A DNA stretch of 64,000 nucleotides, taken from Metaphire vulgaris. Taxonomy: Eukaryota; Annelida; Clitellata; Crassiclitellata; Megascolecidae. The notes beneath the pieces were generated by a model that saw only the letters and a program-made list of their open reading frames with translations, had not been told where the DNA came from and did not search any database. Each line of letters starts with the position of its first letter. Position 1 is the first letter of the stretch. Shown piece by piece: positions 13,195 through 26,663 of this stretch. Made by a program: the position numbers and the translations under genes. The stretch spans positions 10,645,745-10,709,744 of the forward strand of contig CM030868.1 of the NCBI GenBank assembly GCA_018105865.1. Direction: 5' to 3'.

Positions 13195-14335
13195 TAACAT
13201 CTTTTGTTTTGGAGTTATTTATCTTCTATTTAGGATATTCACTCCAATTGAGTCGGAATCCAAAAAGCTATGTAGTGCAATCGGACAATTTTACCGCTCA
13301 GTGGATTTCTGATCTACTTTTGGTTCCTAATGTCACTCATCTCTGTCTGTCATTCCACTTGGAAACATCGACAAACGTTCAAATCGTGCACTACGAAGAA
13401 ACAGAGAAGGTAATTGCGACGTCGAAGGTCGTCTTCTTGACCGGAACCAACACCACGACAGCCGAATCAGCGAAAGGAAGATTCGAATTACCGTTAAATG
13501 ACGACACATACAGAACACAGATCATCATTCAAGTCAGCGAAAATACGACAATTCACGACGTCAGAATCGATTCTGGAGTCTGTCAGCGAACAGGTCAATA
13601 TAATTAGCATACGGTACAAACTCAAAACAGATGGGTATTGTTCTTTATTTGAGTCAGAAGTAAATGGCAAATTCTTGGCTCATTCAGAAGTGACGAAACG
13701 TCACAAAAGTAACTCCATTAGTCTATGGTGCATTCGCTATTGACTTTGATATTTACACAGAGTCTTGATAGCATGCATTTTAAAGACATCTGTTCATTTT
13801 ATTTCGTATGACAAGGATGTCAACATTTTACTTTGAAGCAAATCTTTCGGCTTAAACTCACGCTTTGTTTTTTCTCAATTTTAGTAAAAGCATTTTTAAT
13901 TCGTCTATTAAATATCAAATCACCCTTACCGTATATACCCTATGTTTCTTTCTCTCAGTGCAAAAATTAGTGATGTTAACAAGGACCGACCCCCCAAGGA
14001 CGAGGATAAGGACAAGGACCGAACCCCTAAGGACGAGGATAAGGACGAGGACCGACCCTCCAAGGACGAGGACAAGGACGAGGACTTACCCCGCAAGCGC
14101 AAGGACCACAAGGACTGACCCCCAAGAACAAAAATCAAGGACAAAGACCAACTTCTGTCAGACAAAAAAGTCAGAAAGGAAAAAACCAAACACAATTTCA
14201 ATTCGAATCACAAAATTAGAAAAGGAAAAAAAGAATGTTGTAAAACATAGTCTAGTCAACAGCAATGCTGCATTTCAAATGCGCCTTTGACTTTAGCCAC
14301 CTAGATATGTTACTGCGCTTAAGAAATTGTTAAGT

Positions 14336-14407
<72 letters not shown>

Positions 14408-15313
14408 GAACAAGTGTTTCCAGCAGCTGATCAGTCATGCACACACACGGTGAGGTCTAATTATGAAACCACTTTGCAAAAACACTCGTTCAACTGGAGC
14501 CGACGTCGCTGGGCAACAAAGAATTCTGCTAAAGAATCAACTCGTCAACTGGTATTATAAAGGAAACAATGACTAAACATTTTGGAGTAACTCAAAGCAA
14601 GTATGTAGCCTAAATATAAATCCACTTACTACTCTTACCTTGGAATATAATTATCAGTACAATTGAAAATGGTATACAAGTAATTTGGTCCTTATAAGGA
14701 CTTTTCAAGGACTAAGTTACAAGGACCAGGACAAGGACCGATCTGCAAGGACGAGGATAAGGACGAGGACTGACTTTCCAAGGACGAGTACAAAGACAAG
14801 GACTTCAAATTGGTTCTTAAGGAGTCCTTAAGGACAAGGACCAGGACAAGGATTAACATCACTGGCAAAAATTCAAATTGAAGAGGTGACAAGAAGCACC
14901 TATTTGAGTAAAAAGCATTGCTGCTTTCCTTTGGAAATATTTCAAAATTGTCGCTACCTCGTCAATAGCATTGGTGCTATTAAATGGCGACCAGTGTATT
15001 GCGAAATGTGTATTGTCGTTGTTCAGTGACGAATATGACTTGGAACGATCAATGTGACTTCGGCATTCTGTCTGACTGTGGATTCGTGGATGCTACTGAA
15101 GATATGTATAGATGGGTCATGACTTATGGTCGGTCATCGTCTCTCTACACCTCATCACTTGGTTTGTTTTACAGAATAGTGTTCGCAAGTTTTGACGCAT
15201 ACATCAGGGATTTGGCGAGACTCGGTGGCGAAGTTCTTTTGTCGATGTGATCGGCAAAAGTCAACGGCACATTTAGAATATAAATGGGCTCCTTTTAACC
15301 TTCTGGAAGCGCG

Positions 15314-15355
<42 letters not shown>

Positions 15356-17848
15356 CCGAGGAATCTCCCCTCCGAACAGGCCTGTATAAAACACTGATTA
15401 TATACATATATATATATATATATAACTTTATTCTCAGTGTTAGGAGTGATCTTAGATCAAAAGATCAAAGATCACGATCTAAGATCAGAATTCATGATCT
15501 TTGATCTATGATCTAGATCACTTTTTACTAGTGATCTTTGACTCTGATTTTAAATCACTTTTTCGGTGATTTTGATCTTTGTTATCAACAGAAGATCAAA
15601 GATCAAATTATACGTATTCTCCCAACTAAGTCAATCAATCAACGAACTTCTATGTGTATTGAGTAAAATGGTGGACAAATCAAGCATTCGGACCTCAATG
15701 ATCATGTTAGTGCAGCCGGTGCAGATGATGAGGATTATGGGTGTGGCCCTGACATTAGTACTGGCACTGCCACTGGGACTCAGAGGGAGGCTTGCTCAGT
15801 TGCAACTGGTCATGAAAATGCAGTCAAGATAGAGGTCATGCACTACCTGAATAACCCAAATAAGGAACTTTCTAGCTTGTTGGCATACCCACATGTCAAG
15901 GCAGCATTTGTGAAATATATAACACAACCCTGCCATCTTCTGCGCCTGTCAAAAGACTTTTTAGTATTGGAGGTTTGATAGCTACACCGCGAAGAAACAG
16001 GTTGTCTGACGCAACGTTTGAGCGTCTGCTCATGCTGAAAATGAACTGCCGTGTTCAACACTGACAGTTAGTTGCTAAAATTGTCATGAACTGTTTTCAG
16101 TTGTGTTAGTAACTTAGTATTACAAAAGTTTACATGCATCGTACAGTGGACATTTGTATCGTTATCATACGTGACACGTCATACATGATATAATTATATT
16201 TGTATGATCTTTGATCTTAGATCACTTTTAAAGTGATCTTGATCTTAGATCATTTATACTCTAGTGATCTTTGATCTTGATCTTAGATCAATTTCTCTCT
16301 AGTGATCTTGATCTTTGATCAAGATCATTTTACAAGTGATCTTTCCTAACACTGTTTATTCTCAAACGCAGACAACATAAAAAGACAGAAAAGAAAAAAG
16401 AACACACAGACAACTCTTAACTAACAACTACACAACACATTCCACTATTATGCATTTGCTAAAAACAGTTGCTTCTTAGAGAACCGAGATATAAATTAAT
16501 CATTATTTTGAGTCATTTTGTAAGACCGAGGCAGTGGCGGCTCCACCGGGGGGGCCAGGGGGGGCCCGTGCCCCCCCTATTGAGAGCCTGGCCCCCCCCC
16601 AGTGGCCCCCCCCAGTTGGGACCCTATACTTAATGCTACATACATTAAACAACAAATGGTTGGCCCCCCATGATTAGAAGTTGCCCCCCCAACGGCCCCC
16701 CCACTTGCCAAATCCTAGAGCCGCCACTGGACCGAGGCAACGTGAACGCCACTCGGAACTTTTAATCACCTCCATTGTTTTATCCGGACTCCAGGCCTTG
16801 GGGGAATTGAGGCTTTGGGGGTAATCGACTTGGTTGGAGGAGAAAAGACATAGTTCAATGCAAAATTTGTGTAAGTGCTGGGGTTCTGGGGGTGATTTTG
16901 AGGTATGGAGTGGGGAGGGAATCTCCCCTCCTAACAGGCCTGTATAAAACACTGATTACCTCCTTAGTGTGTGATCATTAGCATCTATTATACCTCATAG
17001 GCCTATAACGTAGATACACGTATGACTTCATTTGCATAATTTTTCATTTATTTAATTTATAAAATTTCGTGATATAAGATTTAGCTTTCATATCCATGCT
17101 AGATCAAGATCGTTACAATCTTGCAATCACTTTATGTCTCTAGTTCAAAATAATCGTGACAGATTAATTCATTATGAATATATATATATATATATATTAA
17201 TTCATTATTCCCAAATATTAAATTACATTGCATTGCATTCAGTTGGCAATCGCTTCATGTCTTGCTATCATTCTCGAGGTTATAATTGTTAATCCCGTTC
17301 TCGGTATATGCTAGATGATGACGGCAGAGTTCGCGAGTGTCTTTCAGACGACAACGGAAGGAATTACATTGGTCGAACGAATAGAACGCTCTCTGGAAGA
17401 GAATGTCAACCATGGAATTCACAGTCATTTGCCCAAATATTTAATGACGTCGCCTATTTTCCCGATTCGTTGTATAATTCAAATGCGACATTGTCGGACG
17501 TTAGTAACTACTGTCGTAACCCGTCGATAGATGGAGACTATGCTCTACGTCCGTGGTGCTATAGCCGGAGAAATACTATCGTGAAAGAATATTGTGACAT
17601 TCCTTTTTGTCAAGGTATAATCTGACTTACACTGTATTCGCCGTCTTGTGTAAATTAATTAATTGCAATAAGCAAGGATTTATGTACGGAGGAGAGGTTG
17701 TGCTTAACCCCTTAACTGGGTATTTAATCTGTAACTCAATGTAAAATGGACGGATATATCCAGAGTCCCCAGTTAAGGGGTTAATAAAAACAAAGTATGC
17801 AGTGGTTTTCACACAGGCTTACTTAGCCTCCTAAGCCACTTAAAATCA

Positions 17849-17902
<54 letters not shown>

Positions 17903-20200
17903 GCTTATTTCAGTATTTAATGTTATTAACCGTGGCCTTTAACAGTTCAGAACCACGTTTTGGCATTGAGTCAATAAGTTTCTGCATATAAGTCTGATTT
18001 CAGGGTCCTTTCACCAGATTTGTGTGACCGTACAGATCATCTTCTCTTTAGTTATGCAGTCAAGCTTTCGCAGGCCCATACATTTCTCAAGCTCTTCATA
18101 CATAGTTTTTAAAAGAACTTTGCACCATATTTTGCAGAGCCCTGTTAAAACACTCAGATCCCATCAGGAATTGCTTCTGCAGCTCATGAATAGGTTTCAA
18201 CCTCAGTGTTTCTATGTATCCTAATATTGTTCGCCATGCCCGTAATAGGGCCACTACATGGCCAGTACGCCACTGTTTATTTCAGTCACTCACTCATTTT
18301 AGGCAAATCTATTTTTTCATATGTAGTTATAATGCTTGAATGTTTCCTTGATCTTTTATTTGTCACAGATTTCTACATGAAAGTTGTGTTTTCCAAACGG
18401 CTATACAACGCTGTTCTATCGTCTCCAGTATTTCCAAATAGTAACGAAACAGATCATTGCCTTCAGTTTCAATATAGACTGAGTGATTCGAAGGTAACAC
18501 TCCGAGTGTTAATCGACCCTGCTCAATCATCATTACTTACCCTGGGCACCCTGTCTTATCATAATCAGACGAATGCCTCTGACTGGAACAATGCATCAAT
18601 TGTGCTCAATAATAAGTTCCGGCAAGTGAAGTTTGTGGCAGAGAAAATAGGATACACAAGAGAGTTTTCGTTCGCTGCAGTTCGAAAAATCGCAATACAC
18701 AATTCGTCATGTCCAAAGCAAGGTAAAATGTATTCTAAAAATGAGCTTTTCTCTTTATTCAAACGTTCTCCTATTTTCTTCCATGCTAAATAAATAATAA
18801 AATGAATTACTCATATCGTGTGATTTCTCAAAGTCGATTACATTGGCATATTCAATAAGTTATTCGTTCATTCATTCCCTAAGATTTTAATGATAACTGG
18901 AGTTCTTAAAATACCTTTTATAGCTGATAAAAATTCTTCGAAAGACGGCATGAATTATGACGGAATGCAGCTGCCCGACCTTTCATTTAAGGATCTGGTA
19001 TTAGAAGATATGAATCGTAAGTCGAATTAAATTGCAATTCTTTTGATCTTGCTGTAAATCAATTAAAATGTAGCTCATGTAATGTATTTATCCGTGCGCA
19101 ATGACACTCATCACAGTTTGTAACTAAGCGTCACATCCACGTTTATTATAAACGTGTTTGGAATAATCTAATGTACATTAAGTGCGACTTGTAAATTGTG
19201 GAAAATAGCCAGCTGCCCTCTTTATATTCACTTTCTAGTCTCACAGGTTTGCTGTTCACCTAAACATTATTATAATCATCTTTATTCGTGACAAGCACAG
19301 CATAAAAAGTAGTACACAACCAGTAGTACACAACCAGTAGTACATAACCAAGGAAACACAAATAAACTGAACACAACTAAATAATAAAAATAATAATAAA
19401 ATAAGCCTAATAATAAACAAATAAACTAAGCACAAACTTTACACAGTACAGCCTCTGCCCTCAGACAAATTCTAGTAATGCACTGAGCAAAGTACAGTGG
19501 CTTCTTCTCGTATCTATTAACAAAGGATGCTTGTCGCTTTTCTACAATAGCATGCATACTATCCAAACCCGTCAGGACTCTGATATACTCGACATTATCT
19601 GCCTCACATGTTTTTAAAATTTTGCACACAACTACTTGAATCAGTCTGTCAAGAGCATTAAGATTACTTTTGTTTGGACATGTGGCTTCCATGCCATACA
19701 ATACAATAGGTAGACAATAGCTCTTTACCAGGTTAACGCATATCAATTCAGAAGCGGCAGCTCTGCTGCGACTATACAAGCAATTAAACGTACGAAAAAA
19801 TTTAATTTAGCTTCCAAAATAGATAACCCGAAGTGCCTGCCCTTTTTCAGTGTCACTCCAAGATACCTAATTTCCTCCACAAATGGCAAGGCAACACCAT
19901 CCAGGACCAATACAGCACATGCGATATTGCAACGTGTCCCAATCCTCATGACCATAGATTTCTTCACATTAAATTTCAAATCCAAATCCACAAAGTCATT
20001 GGTGCAAATATCCAGCATGTGCTGCATGCCGGATATAGAGTGTGACACCAATAAGATATCATCAGCATACAATAAACATCCAACAAACAAATCAAGGAGT
20101 TAATAATCAACTATAATAAGGTTGACATTAGGGGAGGCCATTCAGAATGGGCAAGAGTTATTGGTGGAGTGCCTCAGGGCTCAGTGCTGGGGCCATTGCT

Positions 20201-20259
<59 letters not shown>

Positions 20260-22725
20260 CATTGATGAAGGATTACTATCCAACATTTCAAAGTTTGCCG
20301 ATTATACAAAGATATGTAGAAATATAGACTCGAAGGATGATGCTAAAATTTTACAGGCGGATCTAAGGAAATTGTTTCAGTGGTCTGTGGACTGGCAGAT
20401 GCTTTTCAATATCCATAAATGTGTTCTGTAATGCATATTGGGAAATCTAATAATGGTAATGGATATTCTTTAGGGGGAAGGTTCTAACCACAACAGAAAA
20501 AGAAAGAGACTTGGGGGGTAATCATCCATAGAAATATGAATGTAGTAGTAGACTTCTTTAGCGCCATTGTAGTAGTACATCTGCACCAGTCGATGGTCGC
20601 TTCAGTGAATAATCGTAGTCGTGAATCATTGTCCGTGGTGAATCGAGGTTGAAATCCAAAGGTCAGTCCGTACTTCCAGATTCCAGGTTAAGGCGGATAT
20701 GCAGTCAGGAATAGATGTGTTTTAAGTCTAGACCTGAAGGTAGTAAGACAATCAGTTTGGCGGACCTGTACCGGCAGAGAATTCTAAAGTCTGGGTCCGG
20801 CGACAGAAAAAGCACGTTTTCCAGTAGTAGTCCTGCTATAGGGTATGTAAAGAGTAGTAGCATCAGATGACCTCATTGAGTGCTGGTTGTCTTGAGCAGT
20901 CAGTAACGATCGGAGATACATTGGCTGATTTGTGTGGAGCGTTTTATGCACAATGAGACTTATCTTGAATTCAATTCTTTGTTTGACAGGTAGCCAATGG
21001 ATCGGTGTGATGTGCTCATATTTGGCAGTTCCAGTGATAGCCCTGGCTAATGAATTTTGAATCCTTTGCAGGCGGTTTAAGTCGGATTTTGAAATACCAG
21101 TATACAGTGAATTGCAATAGTCAAGACGACTCGATACCAAAGCGTTGGCCAGAGGAATAAGTGCAGAGGAAGGGATGAGGTGTCTAATCCTCCTTACATC
21201 TCGTATGTTATAGTGAGCAGAACGGCAGACGAAGGTAATGTGTTCTGAGAATGAGAGGTGATTATAAAAAATAACTCCAAGATTTCGAGCAGACTGAGAG
21301 GGATGAATCGGTGAAGTGCCAAAGGAAAGACATGTTGATGACAAGTCAATCTTCTTAAGCTGAGGTGGTGTTCCTATCAGTAGAAATTGGGTTTTTCCTG
21401 GATTTAGGAGGAGTTTGTTTTTATTCATCCAAGTGTGCACAGAAGCCAGAATACTTGAAAGACGTTCCAGGGATGGTAAGGTAGATGGTTGTTCGAAACG
21501 CAGGAAAATTTGGGTATCGTCTGCGTACAAATGATAAGCAGCATTTTGCATGTTGAGAAGGTGACTGAGAGGGGCACTGTAGAGTGTAAAAAGAAGAGGT
21601 CCTAAAACAGAGCCTTGTGGGACACCGCAATCAAGCTTTCTAGATTCTGACATGCAGTTCTTGACACACACAGATTGCATACGATTTTGAAGATAAGACT
21701 TGAACCAATTTAGTGCAGCACCGGTAATGCCAAACCAGTTTTCGAGCCGGTGAATGAGTATCGAGTGGTTCACCGTGTCAAATGCAGCGGTGAGATCCAG
21801 GAGGACAAGAGCAGTGACTTTACCCTGATCCATAGCGGTTATGATGCTATTCTGAACAGTAAGAAGAGCTGTTTCTGTGGAATGAAGCTTACGATATGCC
21901 GATTGAAGAGGTGTATAAAGAGAGTTTAACGAGAGATGGTTCTCCAACCTTCGTGCAACTATACGTTCAAGAAGTTTCGATATGAAATGTAGATTAGAAA
22001 TTGGCCTATAATTGTTTAAGTTCTCCACATCGAGTGATGCTTTCTTAAGAAGCGGCTTAACAATAGCTTGTGCAAATTATGGAGGGAAAGTCCCTTCTGA
22101 CAAAGATAGGTTTACTAAGGAGGTGAGTAAATGTCCAAGTACATCAAAGCATTGTTTCAAGAGAGAAGTAGGAACCGCATCCAAAAGACACTGTTTATTT
22201 GATGAAGCAAAAATAACCGACCGAACTTCATCAATGGTTGCGGGAGCAAAAGTGTCAAGAGTAGGCACATGGTGGTCGGGTAAGGATAAATCATCAGGTC
22301 CAGAATCAGAGAAAGACTTCGTCACTCTGGCAATTTTATTTCCAAAAAAATCAAGGAATGCTGCTGCAAGAGATGATGATTCTACATTACTAGGTAAACC
22401 AGCCGATGTGTTTCTATGCAGAACCTGATTTAAAGATTTCCATAATCCATCTCACCAGTGCATGGAGGCAGCAAAAAAGGTAACCAAATGTTGGGAATGA
22501 TGAAAAGAACAATAGTGAGTCGAGACAAAGATATAATCATAAAACTTTATAAGTCATTGGTAAGGCCTCATCTAGAATACTGTGTTCAGGCATGGAATCC
22601 ATTCTTGAAAAAAGATATAGAGATTTTAGAAAAAGGGCAAAGACGAGCAACGAAGAAGGTCAATGGGTGCCATAATTTAAGCTACGAAAAAAGACTTCAA
22701 TATTGTGGACTGACAACATTAGAAA

Positions 22726-22764
<39 letters not shown>

Positions 22765-23072
22765 TGATAGAAACATACAAAATAATGACTGGGAAAGTAG
22801 ATGTGCCATGCGATCGATTCTTTACATTGGCACCCTATAGCAGCACAAGAGGCCACAAATGCAAATTGTTTAAGCAGAGGGTTGGTCCAAGAAAGAAAAA
22901 TTTTTGTAGTGCAAGGGTTGCGGACAAATGGAACAGTTTGGATGTGAGAGTGACAGTTGAAACAGTAAACGGATTCAAAGGCTATCTCGATAAACTAGGT
23001 TATTGAATGCAGATGGTTACATCAGAGGGTTTTCACACAGGCTTACTTAGCCTCCTAAACCACTTATAATCA

Positions 23073-23106
<34 letters not shown>

Positions 23107-26100
23107 TTAATAGAGTTTGCTTTAGGGGCTGAATGTAGGATTTTGACAAATTCAAGCAAAACCTTAAGAGAGCCAATTTGTGATAAATCAAACGGTGAGT
23201 AATGTTCTAAGTGCCTGACCAACCGTTATTCTAAATTAAAATTTGGTGTTCAATTTATTGTAAGCAGGGTTATTTCTATGATTGTGAATTGGTGGGGTGT
23301 CGGGAAAATCTGGGGGTGTGGTTATTTTTCGGATTGTAGGATTGTTTGAATTTGAGAGAGTGTCGGGAAAATTTGCGTGGTGTCGGAACTTGGAAGTCAC
23401 TGCCGAAAAAGGCTGACAAGCAAACAAAAGAAAAAGATAAAAGATCATCCGAGGATAAAAGTTGGGGGTGCTCTTCACCATTTGGGGGGTGTTCAGGGCT
23501 AATTAGTATGCATTTTGTGTGCATACCATTGTCATATTACTAAATTTGGGGGGTGTCGACCTCAAATTGGGAGTAGGGGTGTAAAAATATCCCTGATTGT
23601 AAGATAGAATAAGCACATCCAGAGCAATTGATGCATGCCTAATTAGAATCAGATTCAGTGATTGCTCGATTGCTTGATAATTTCGGTTGGTTTTTGGTGA
23701 GATGGTAGACTGGATAGCTGATTTATTGCTTGACCTACTAATTGGGATTATAAACTAATACTGGTATTGTACATATTAAGGATTGACGATGGCAGACATT
23801 CAGTTCTTGCTTGGCCACAGAAAGCAAAGTTTCATACACAGGTGATCATTCATGGCGATTTTAGCATAGATGCTAAATTTTTAGAATGTTAAAATGTAGT
23901 GATGACGTTGATAACTGCAAACACAGGCGTTATTCTCTTTGATCAGTTGTTATTTTACTTCCAATCGTAGTGCAATAATTGTAACTGTGATTTATGCCAA
24001 CATGTCATAATGTATACCGACAGTTCCCGCTGCAGATCTTTGAGGACTTTTAGCGAAGGAAAAGCCACTATTTTATGTTTTGACATCTGAAGGCAACGTA
24101 CAAGGAGTATGAAACCCGGATGTTGCTCCTCGGTCACACGGGCAACCGCAATATTACGTCATATATGAGAAGCAATAGCAAGTTTCTCGAGTACCTAGCC
24201 AGCCACTCTCGCCATTTTAAATCAAACACACAAGTTTTAATTACAAGAACATCGCAGATTTTAATGTTAAAACTAATCAGTAGTACAGAAATCACATTAA
24301 CAGGGACATACGTCTTTCGTCACCAGCGTATTCGGCGGAATAATACCAACGTCTTCACTAAGGAGTAAATGAAATAGACAATTGAATGTACACCAAAGAG
24401 ACAGAACCTTATACTGTAAGTCGTGAATCCTTCAAGGTGGGCGGATTGAACATTGTCCCCTCTGCGTCCTTACTTACTTACTTACTCCTGGGAATACAGC
24501 CCGAAGAGACTCTGACGTTCGAGCAACACAAAACGGAGCTGATTCGCCGCTGCTACTACCAGCTATGGAGGACCAAGTCTGTCCGGAGTTACCTACCAGT
24601 TACTGGAGCGATGCAACTCGTCCGTGCCTTCGTGCTGTCGAGACTTGACTATTGCAACAGCGTGCTACCCGGGACCACGGCTGCTAGAATGAATCGACTC
24701 TAACTGGTCTTGAACCTTGCTGCGCGAGTAGCTTATATGGATGTTGCCGTAAGTAGTGATCATGTAACTCCGCTTCTTAGAGACCGACTTCATTGGCTCC
24801 AGGTACCGGAGAGGATTACATACAAACGTTGTTGTTTTACTCTTCGCGCGCTACACGACCCAATCTGCCCGAGCTACCTCGCCTCACTTGTACAGAGAAC
24901 GACGGTGAGCGATCATAGATCACACCTGAGGTCCAGACATCGGGGAAAACTCCTCGTCCCTCCACCGTCCAAGACTGTCAAGATGGAAGAACGGTCATTT
25001 ACATATGATGGAATCCTATACTGTGGAATAGTCTGCCCGATAATGTGACTAGCACAGACTCTGCTGGGCATTTTACCAAGAACCTAAAAACGTACTTTTT
25101 TGGATTGAGTTACCCGTAATTAGTATGCGTAAGGCGCTCTTGACGCGGGCTCTAGCTCTGCTACTGCGCTTAATAAATCGGCCTGTATAGATAAATAAAT
25201 AAATAATTATACAGTATATATATATAAATTGAAGAGCCTAAAATAGATTTTAGAGTCCAAAATAGACCTTCAAGAGTCAGAAGAAGAAAATCTTGAACGA
25301 ATAGCGTCATTACAGCTGCTACTTGAACTGTCAAAAATCAAAGCCCAATCTTTAGGCCTACATAGCCTGTCTTGCTGACTTCTTTGCATAATATATTGCA
25401 GATTAGCAGGAAATCAGATAAGGTTAGTAGTAGTAATAGTCAGTGCTTCAGCATTGGTATGCCTTAAAGTGCTTCTAAATGGTAAACTGCTTCGATTTTG
25501 GTGCTGAATTTCTATTGTTAATTAATGTGTATTTATAACTTTTGTAATGCATATGTTTAAAAGTTGCTTGTGGAACAACTTGCCATGCGATGACTCTGAC
25601 ATTACGATGGAATTCACTGATATGGGTCTCTGCTACACATTCAATGGAGACAGCGACCGTATCCTGTCATCTGTCAACTCTGGTCTGATTGATAAACAAT
25701 TTTTATTATTTCACAGCAGCTATTGGCGGCTTTTCGCATGTTATGCGAGCATGTCAGAGAGCATAAAGTATTGCTATAGGCTTAAGGATATTCAAGTAGA
25801 AGTCTCAAATTTCGTTATATCGACCTAAATGCATTACGTTTTCTGTGCAATCTCTCTCGATAGAATTAACATATTAAGTGATTTCTTCTACCGTTTAACG
25901 ACGGCTTAACAGCTTTTGCCACGTTATATAATTTCACTTGCTTGAAGGAATTGAAATCATTTTCTTGAGTCTAGTTAAGCATTTCTCACAATATATTCGC
26001 ATGAATTTTGTAGGTTCCAAATATGGTCTTCGTCTGACGCTGAATGTGGAACAGTATGAAAACATTCCTGGCTCAAACAGAAGCGTTGGAGCCAAAGTGA

Positions 26101-26204
26101 GTGAGCAACTTTCTGAAAACTTTGTTGCCTTGCTTGTTTGTTTCAAATTCCAATGATGTAGATTGAAAATGATGTGTGATGTTTACTAAAACTTTGACAC
26201 ACTG

Positions 26205-26285
<81 letters not shown>

Positions 26286-26608
26286 AAATTACTAATAATG
26301 TTTATTTATATATCGTTTTTTCAAATAATAGGCCTAAGAACTAAAAGGAGTAAAAAGAAAGGAAATAACTAAGCTAATGTTTGCAAAATTTTTGATATTT
26401 AGCATACTAAATTAAAATTCTACAAGTCATATAAGATTAAACCAATCATAACATGTGCGAATTACATGATGAAATAACGAAAGAAAACATAAGCAGTTAT
26501 CGGATAACCTAGAGTACATCGTACCTAGGTACATTTGATTTTGTTCCCTGTACAGCGCCTTTGACTTTAGCCACCTAGCTATGTTACTGCGCTTAAGAAA
26601 TTGTCAAG

Positions 26609-26663
<55 letters not shown>

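Noticed and set aside
13865..14290. A 141-codon ORF with Arg-Thr repeats
   Set aside because: The repeat is the AAGGACGAGGATAAGG array of a hAT-type element with an 8-bp duplication; the opposite strand is equally open. Not a gene.
17315..17614. Plasminogen-like protease gene
   Set aside because: Only one kringle is present and no trypsin-type exon follows; the next exons are MAM and channel exons.
22012..22428. A 138-codon + strand ORF
   Set aside because: Antisense to the LINE RT on the minus strand, which has clear family motifs.
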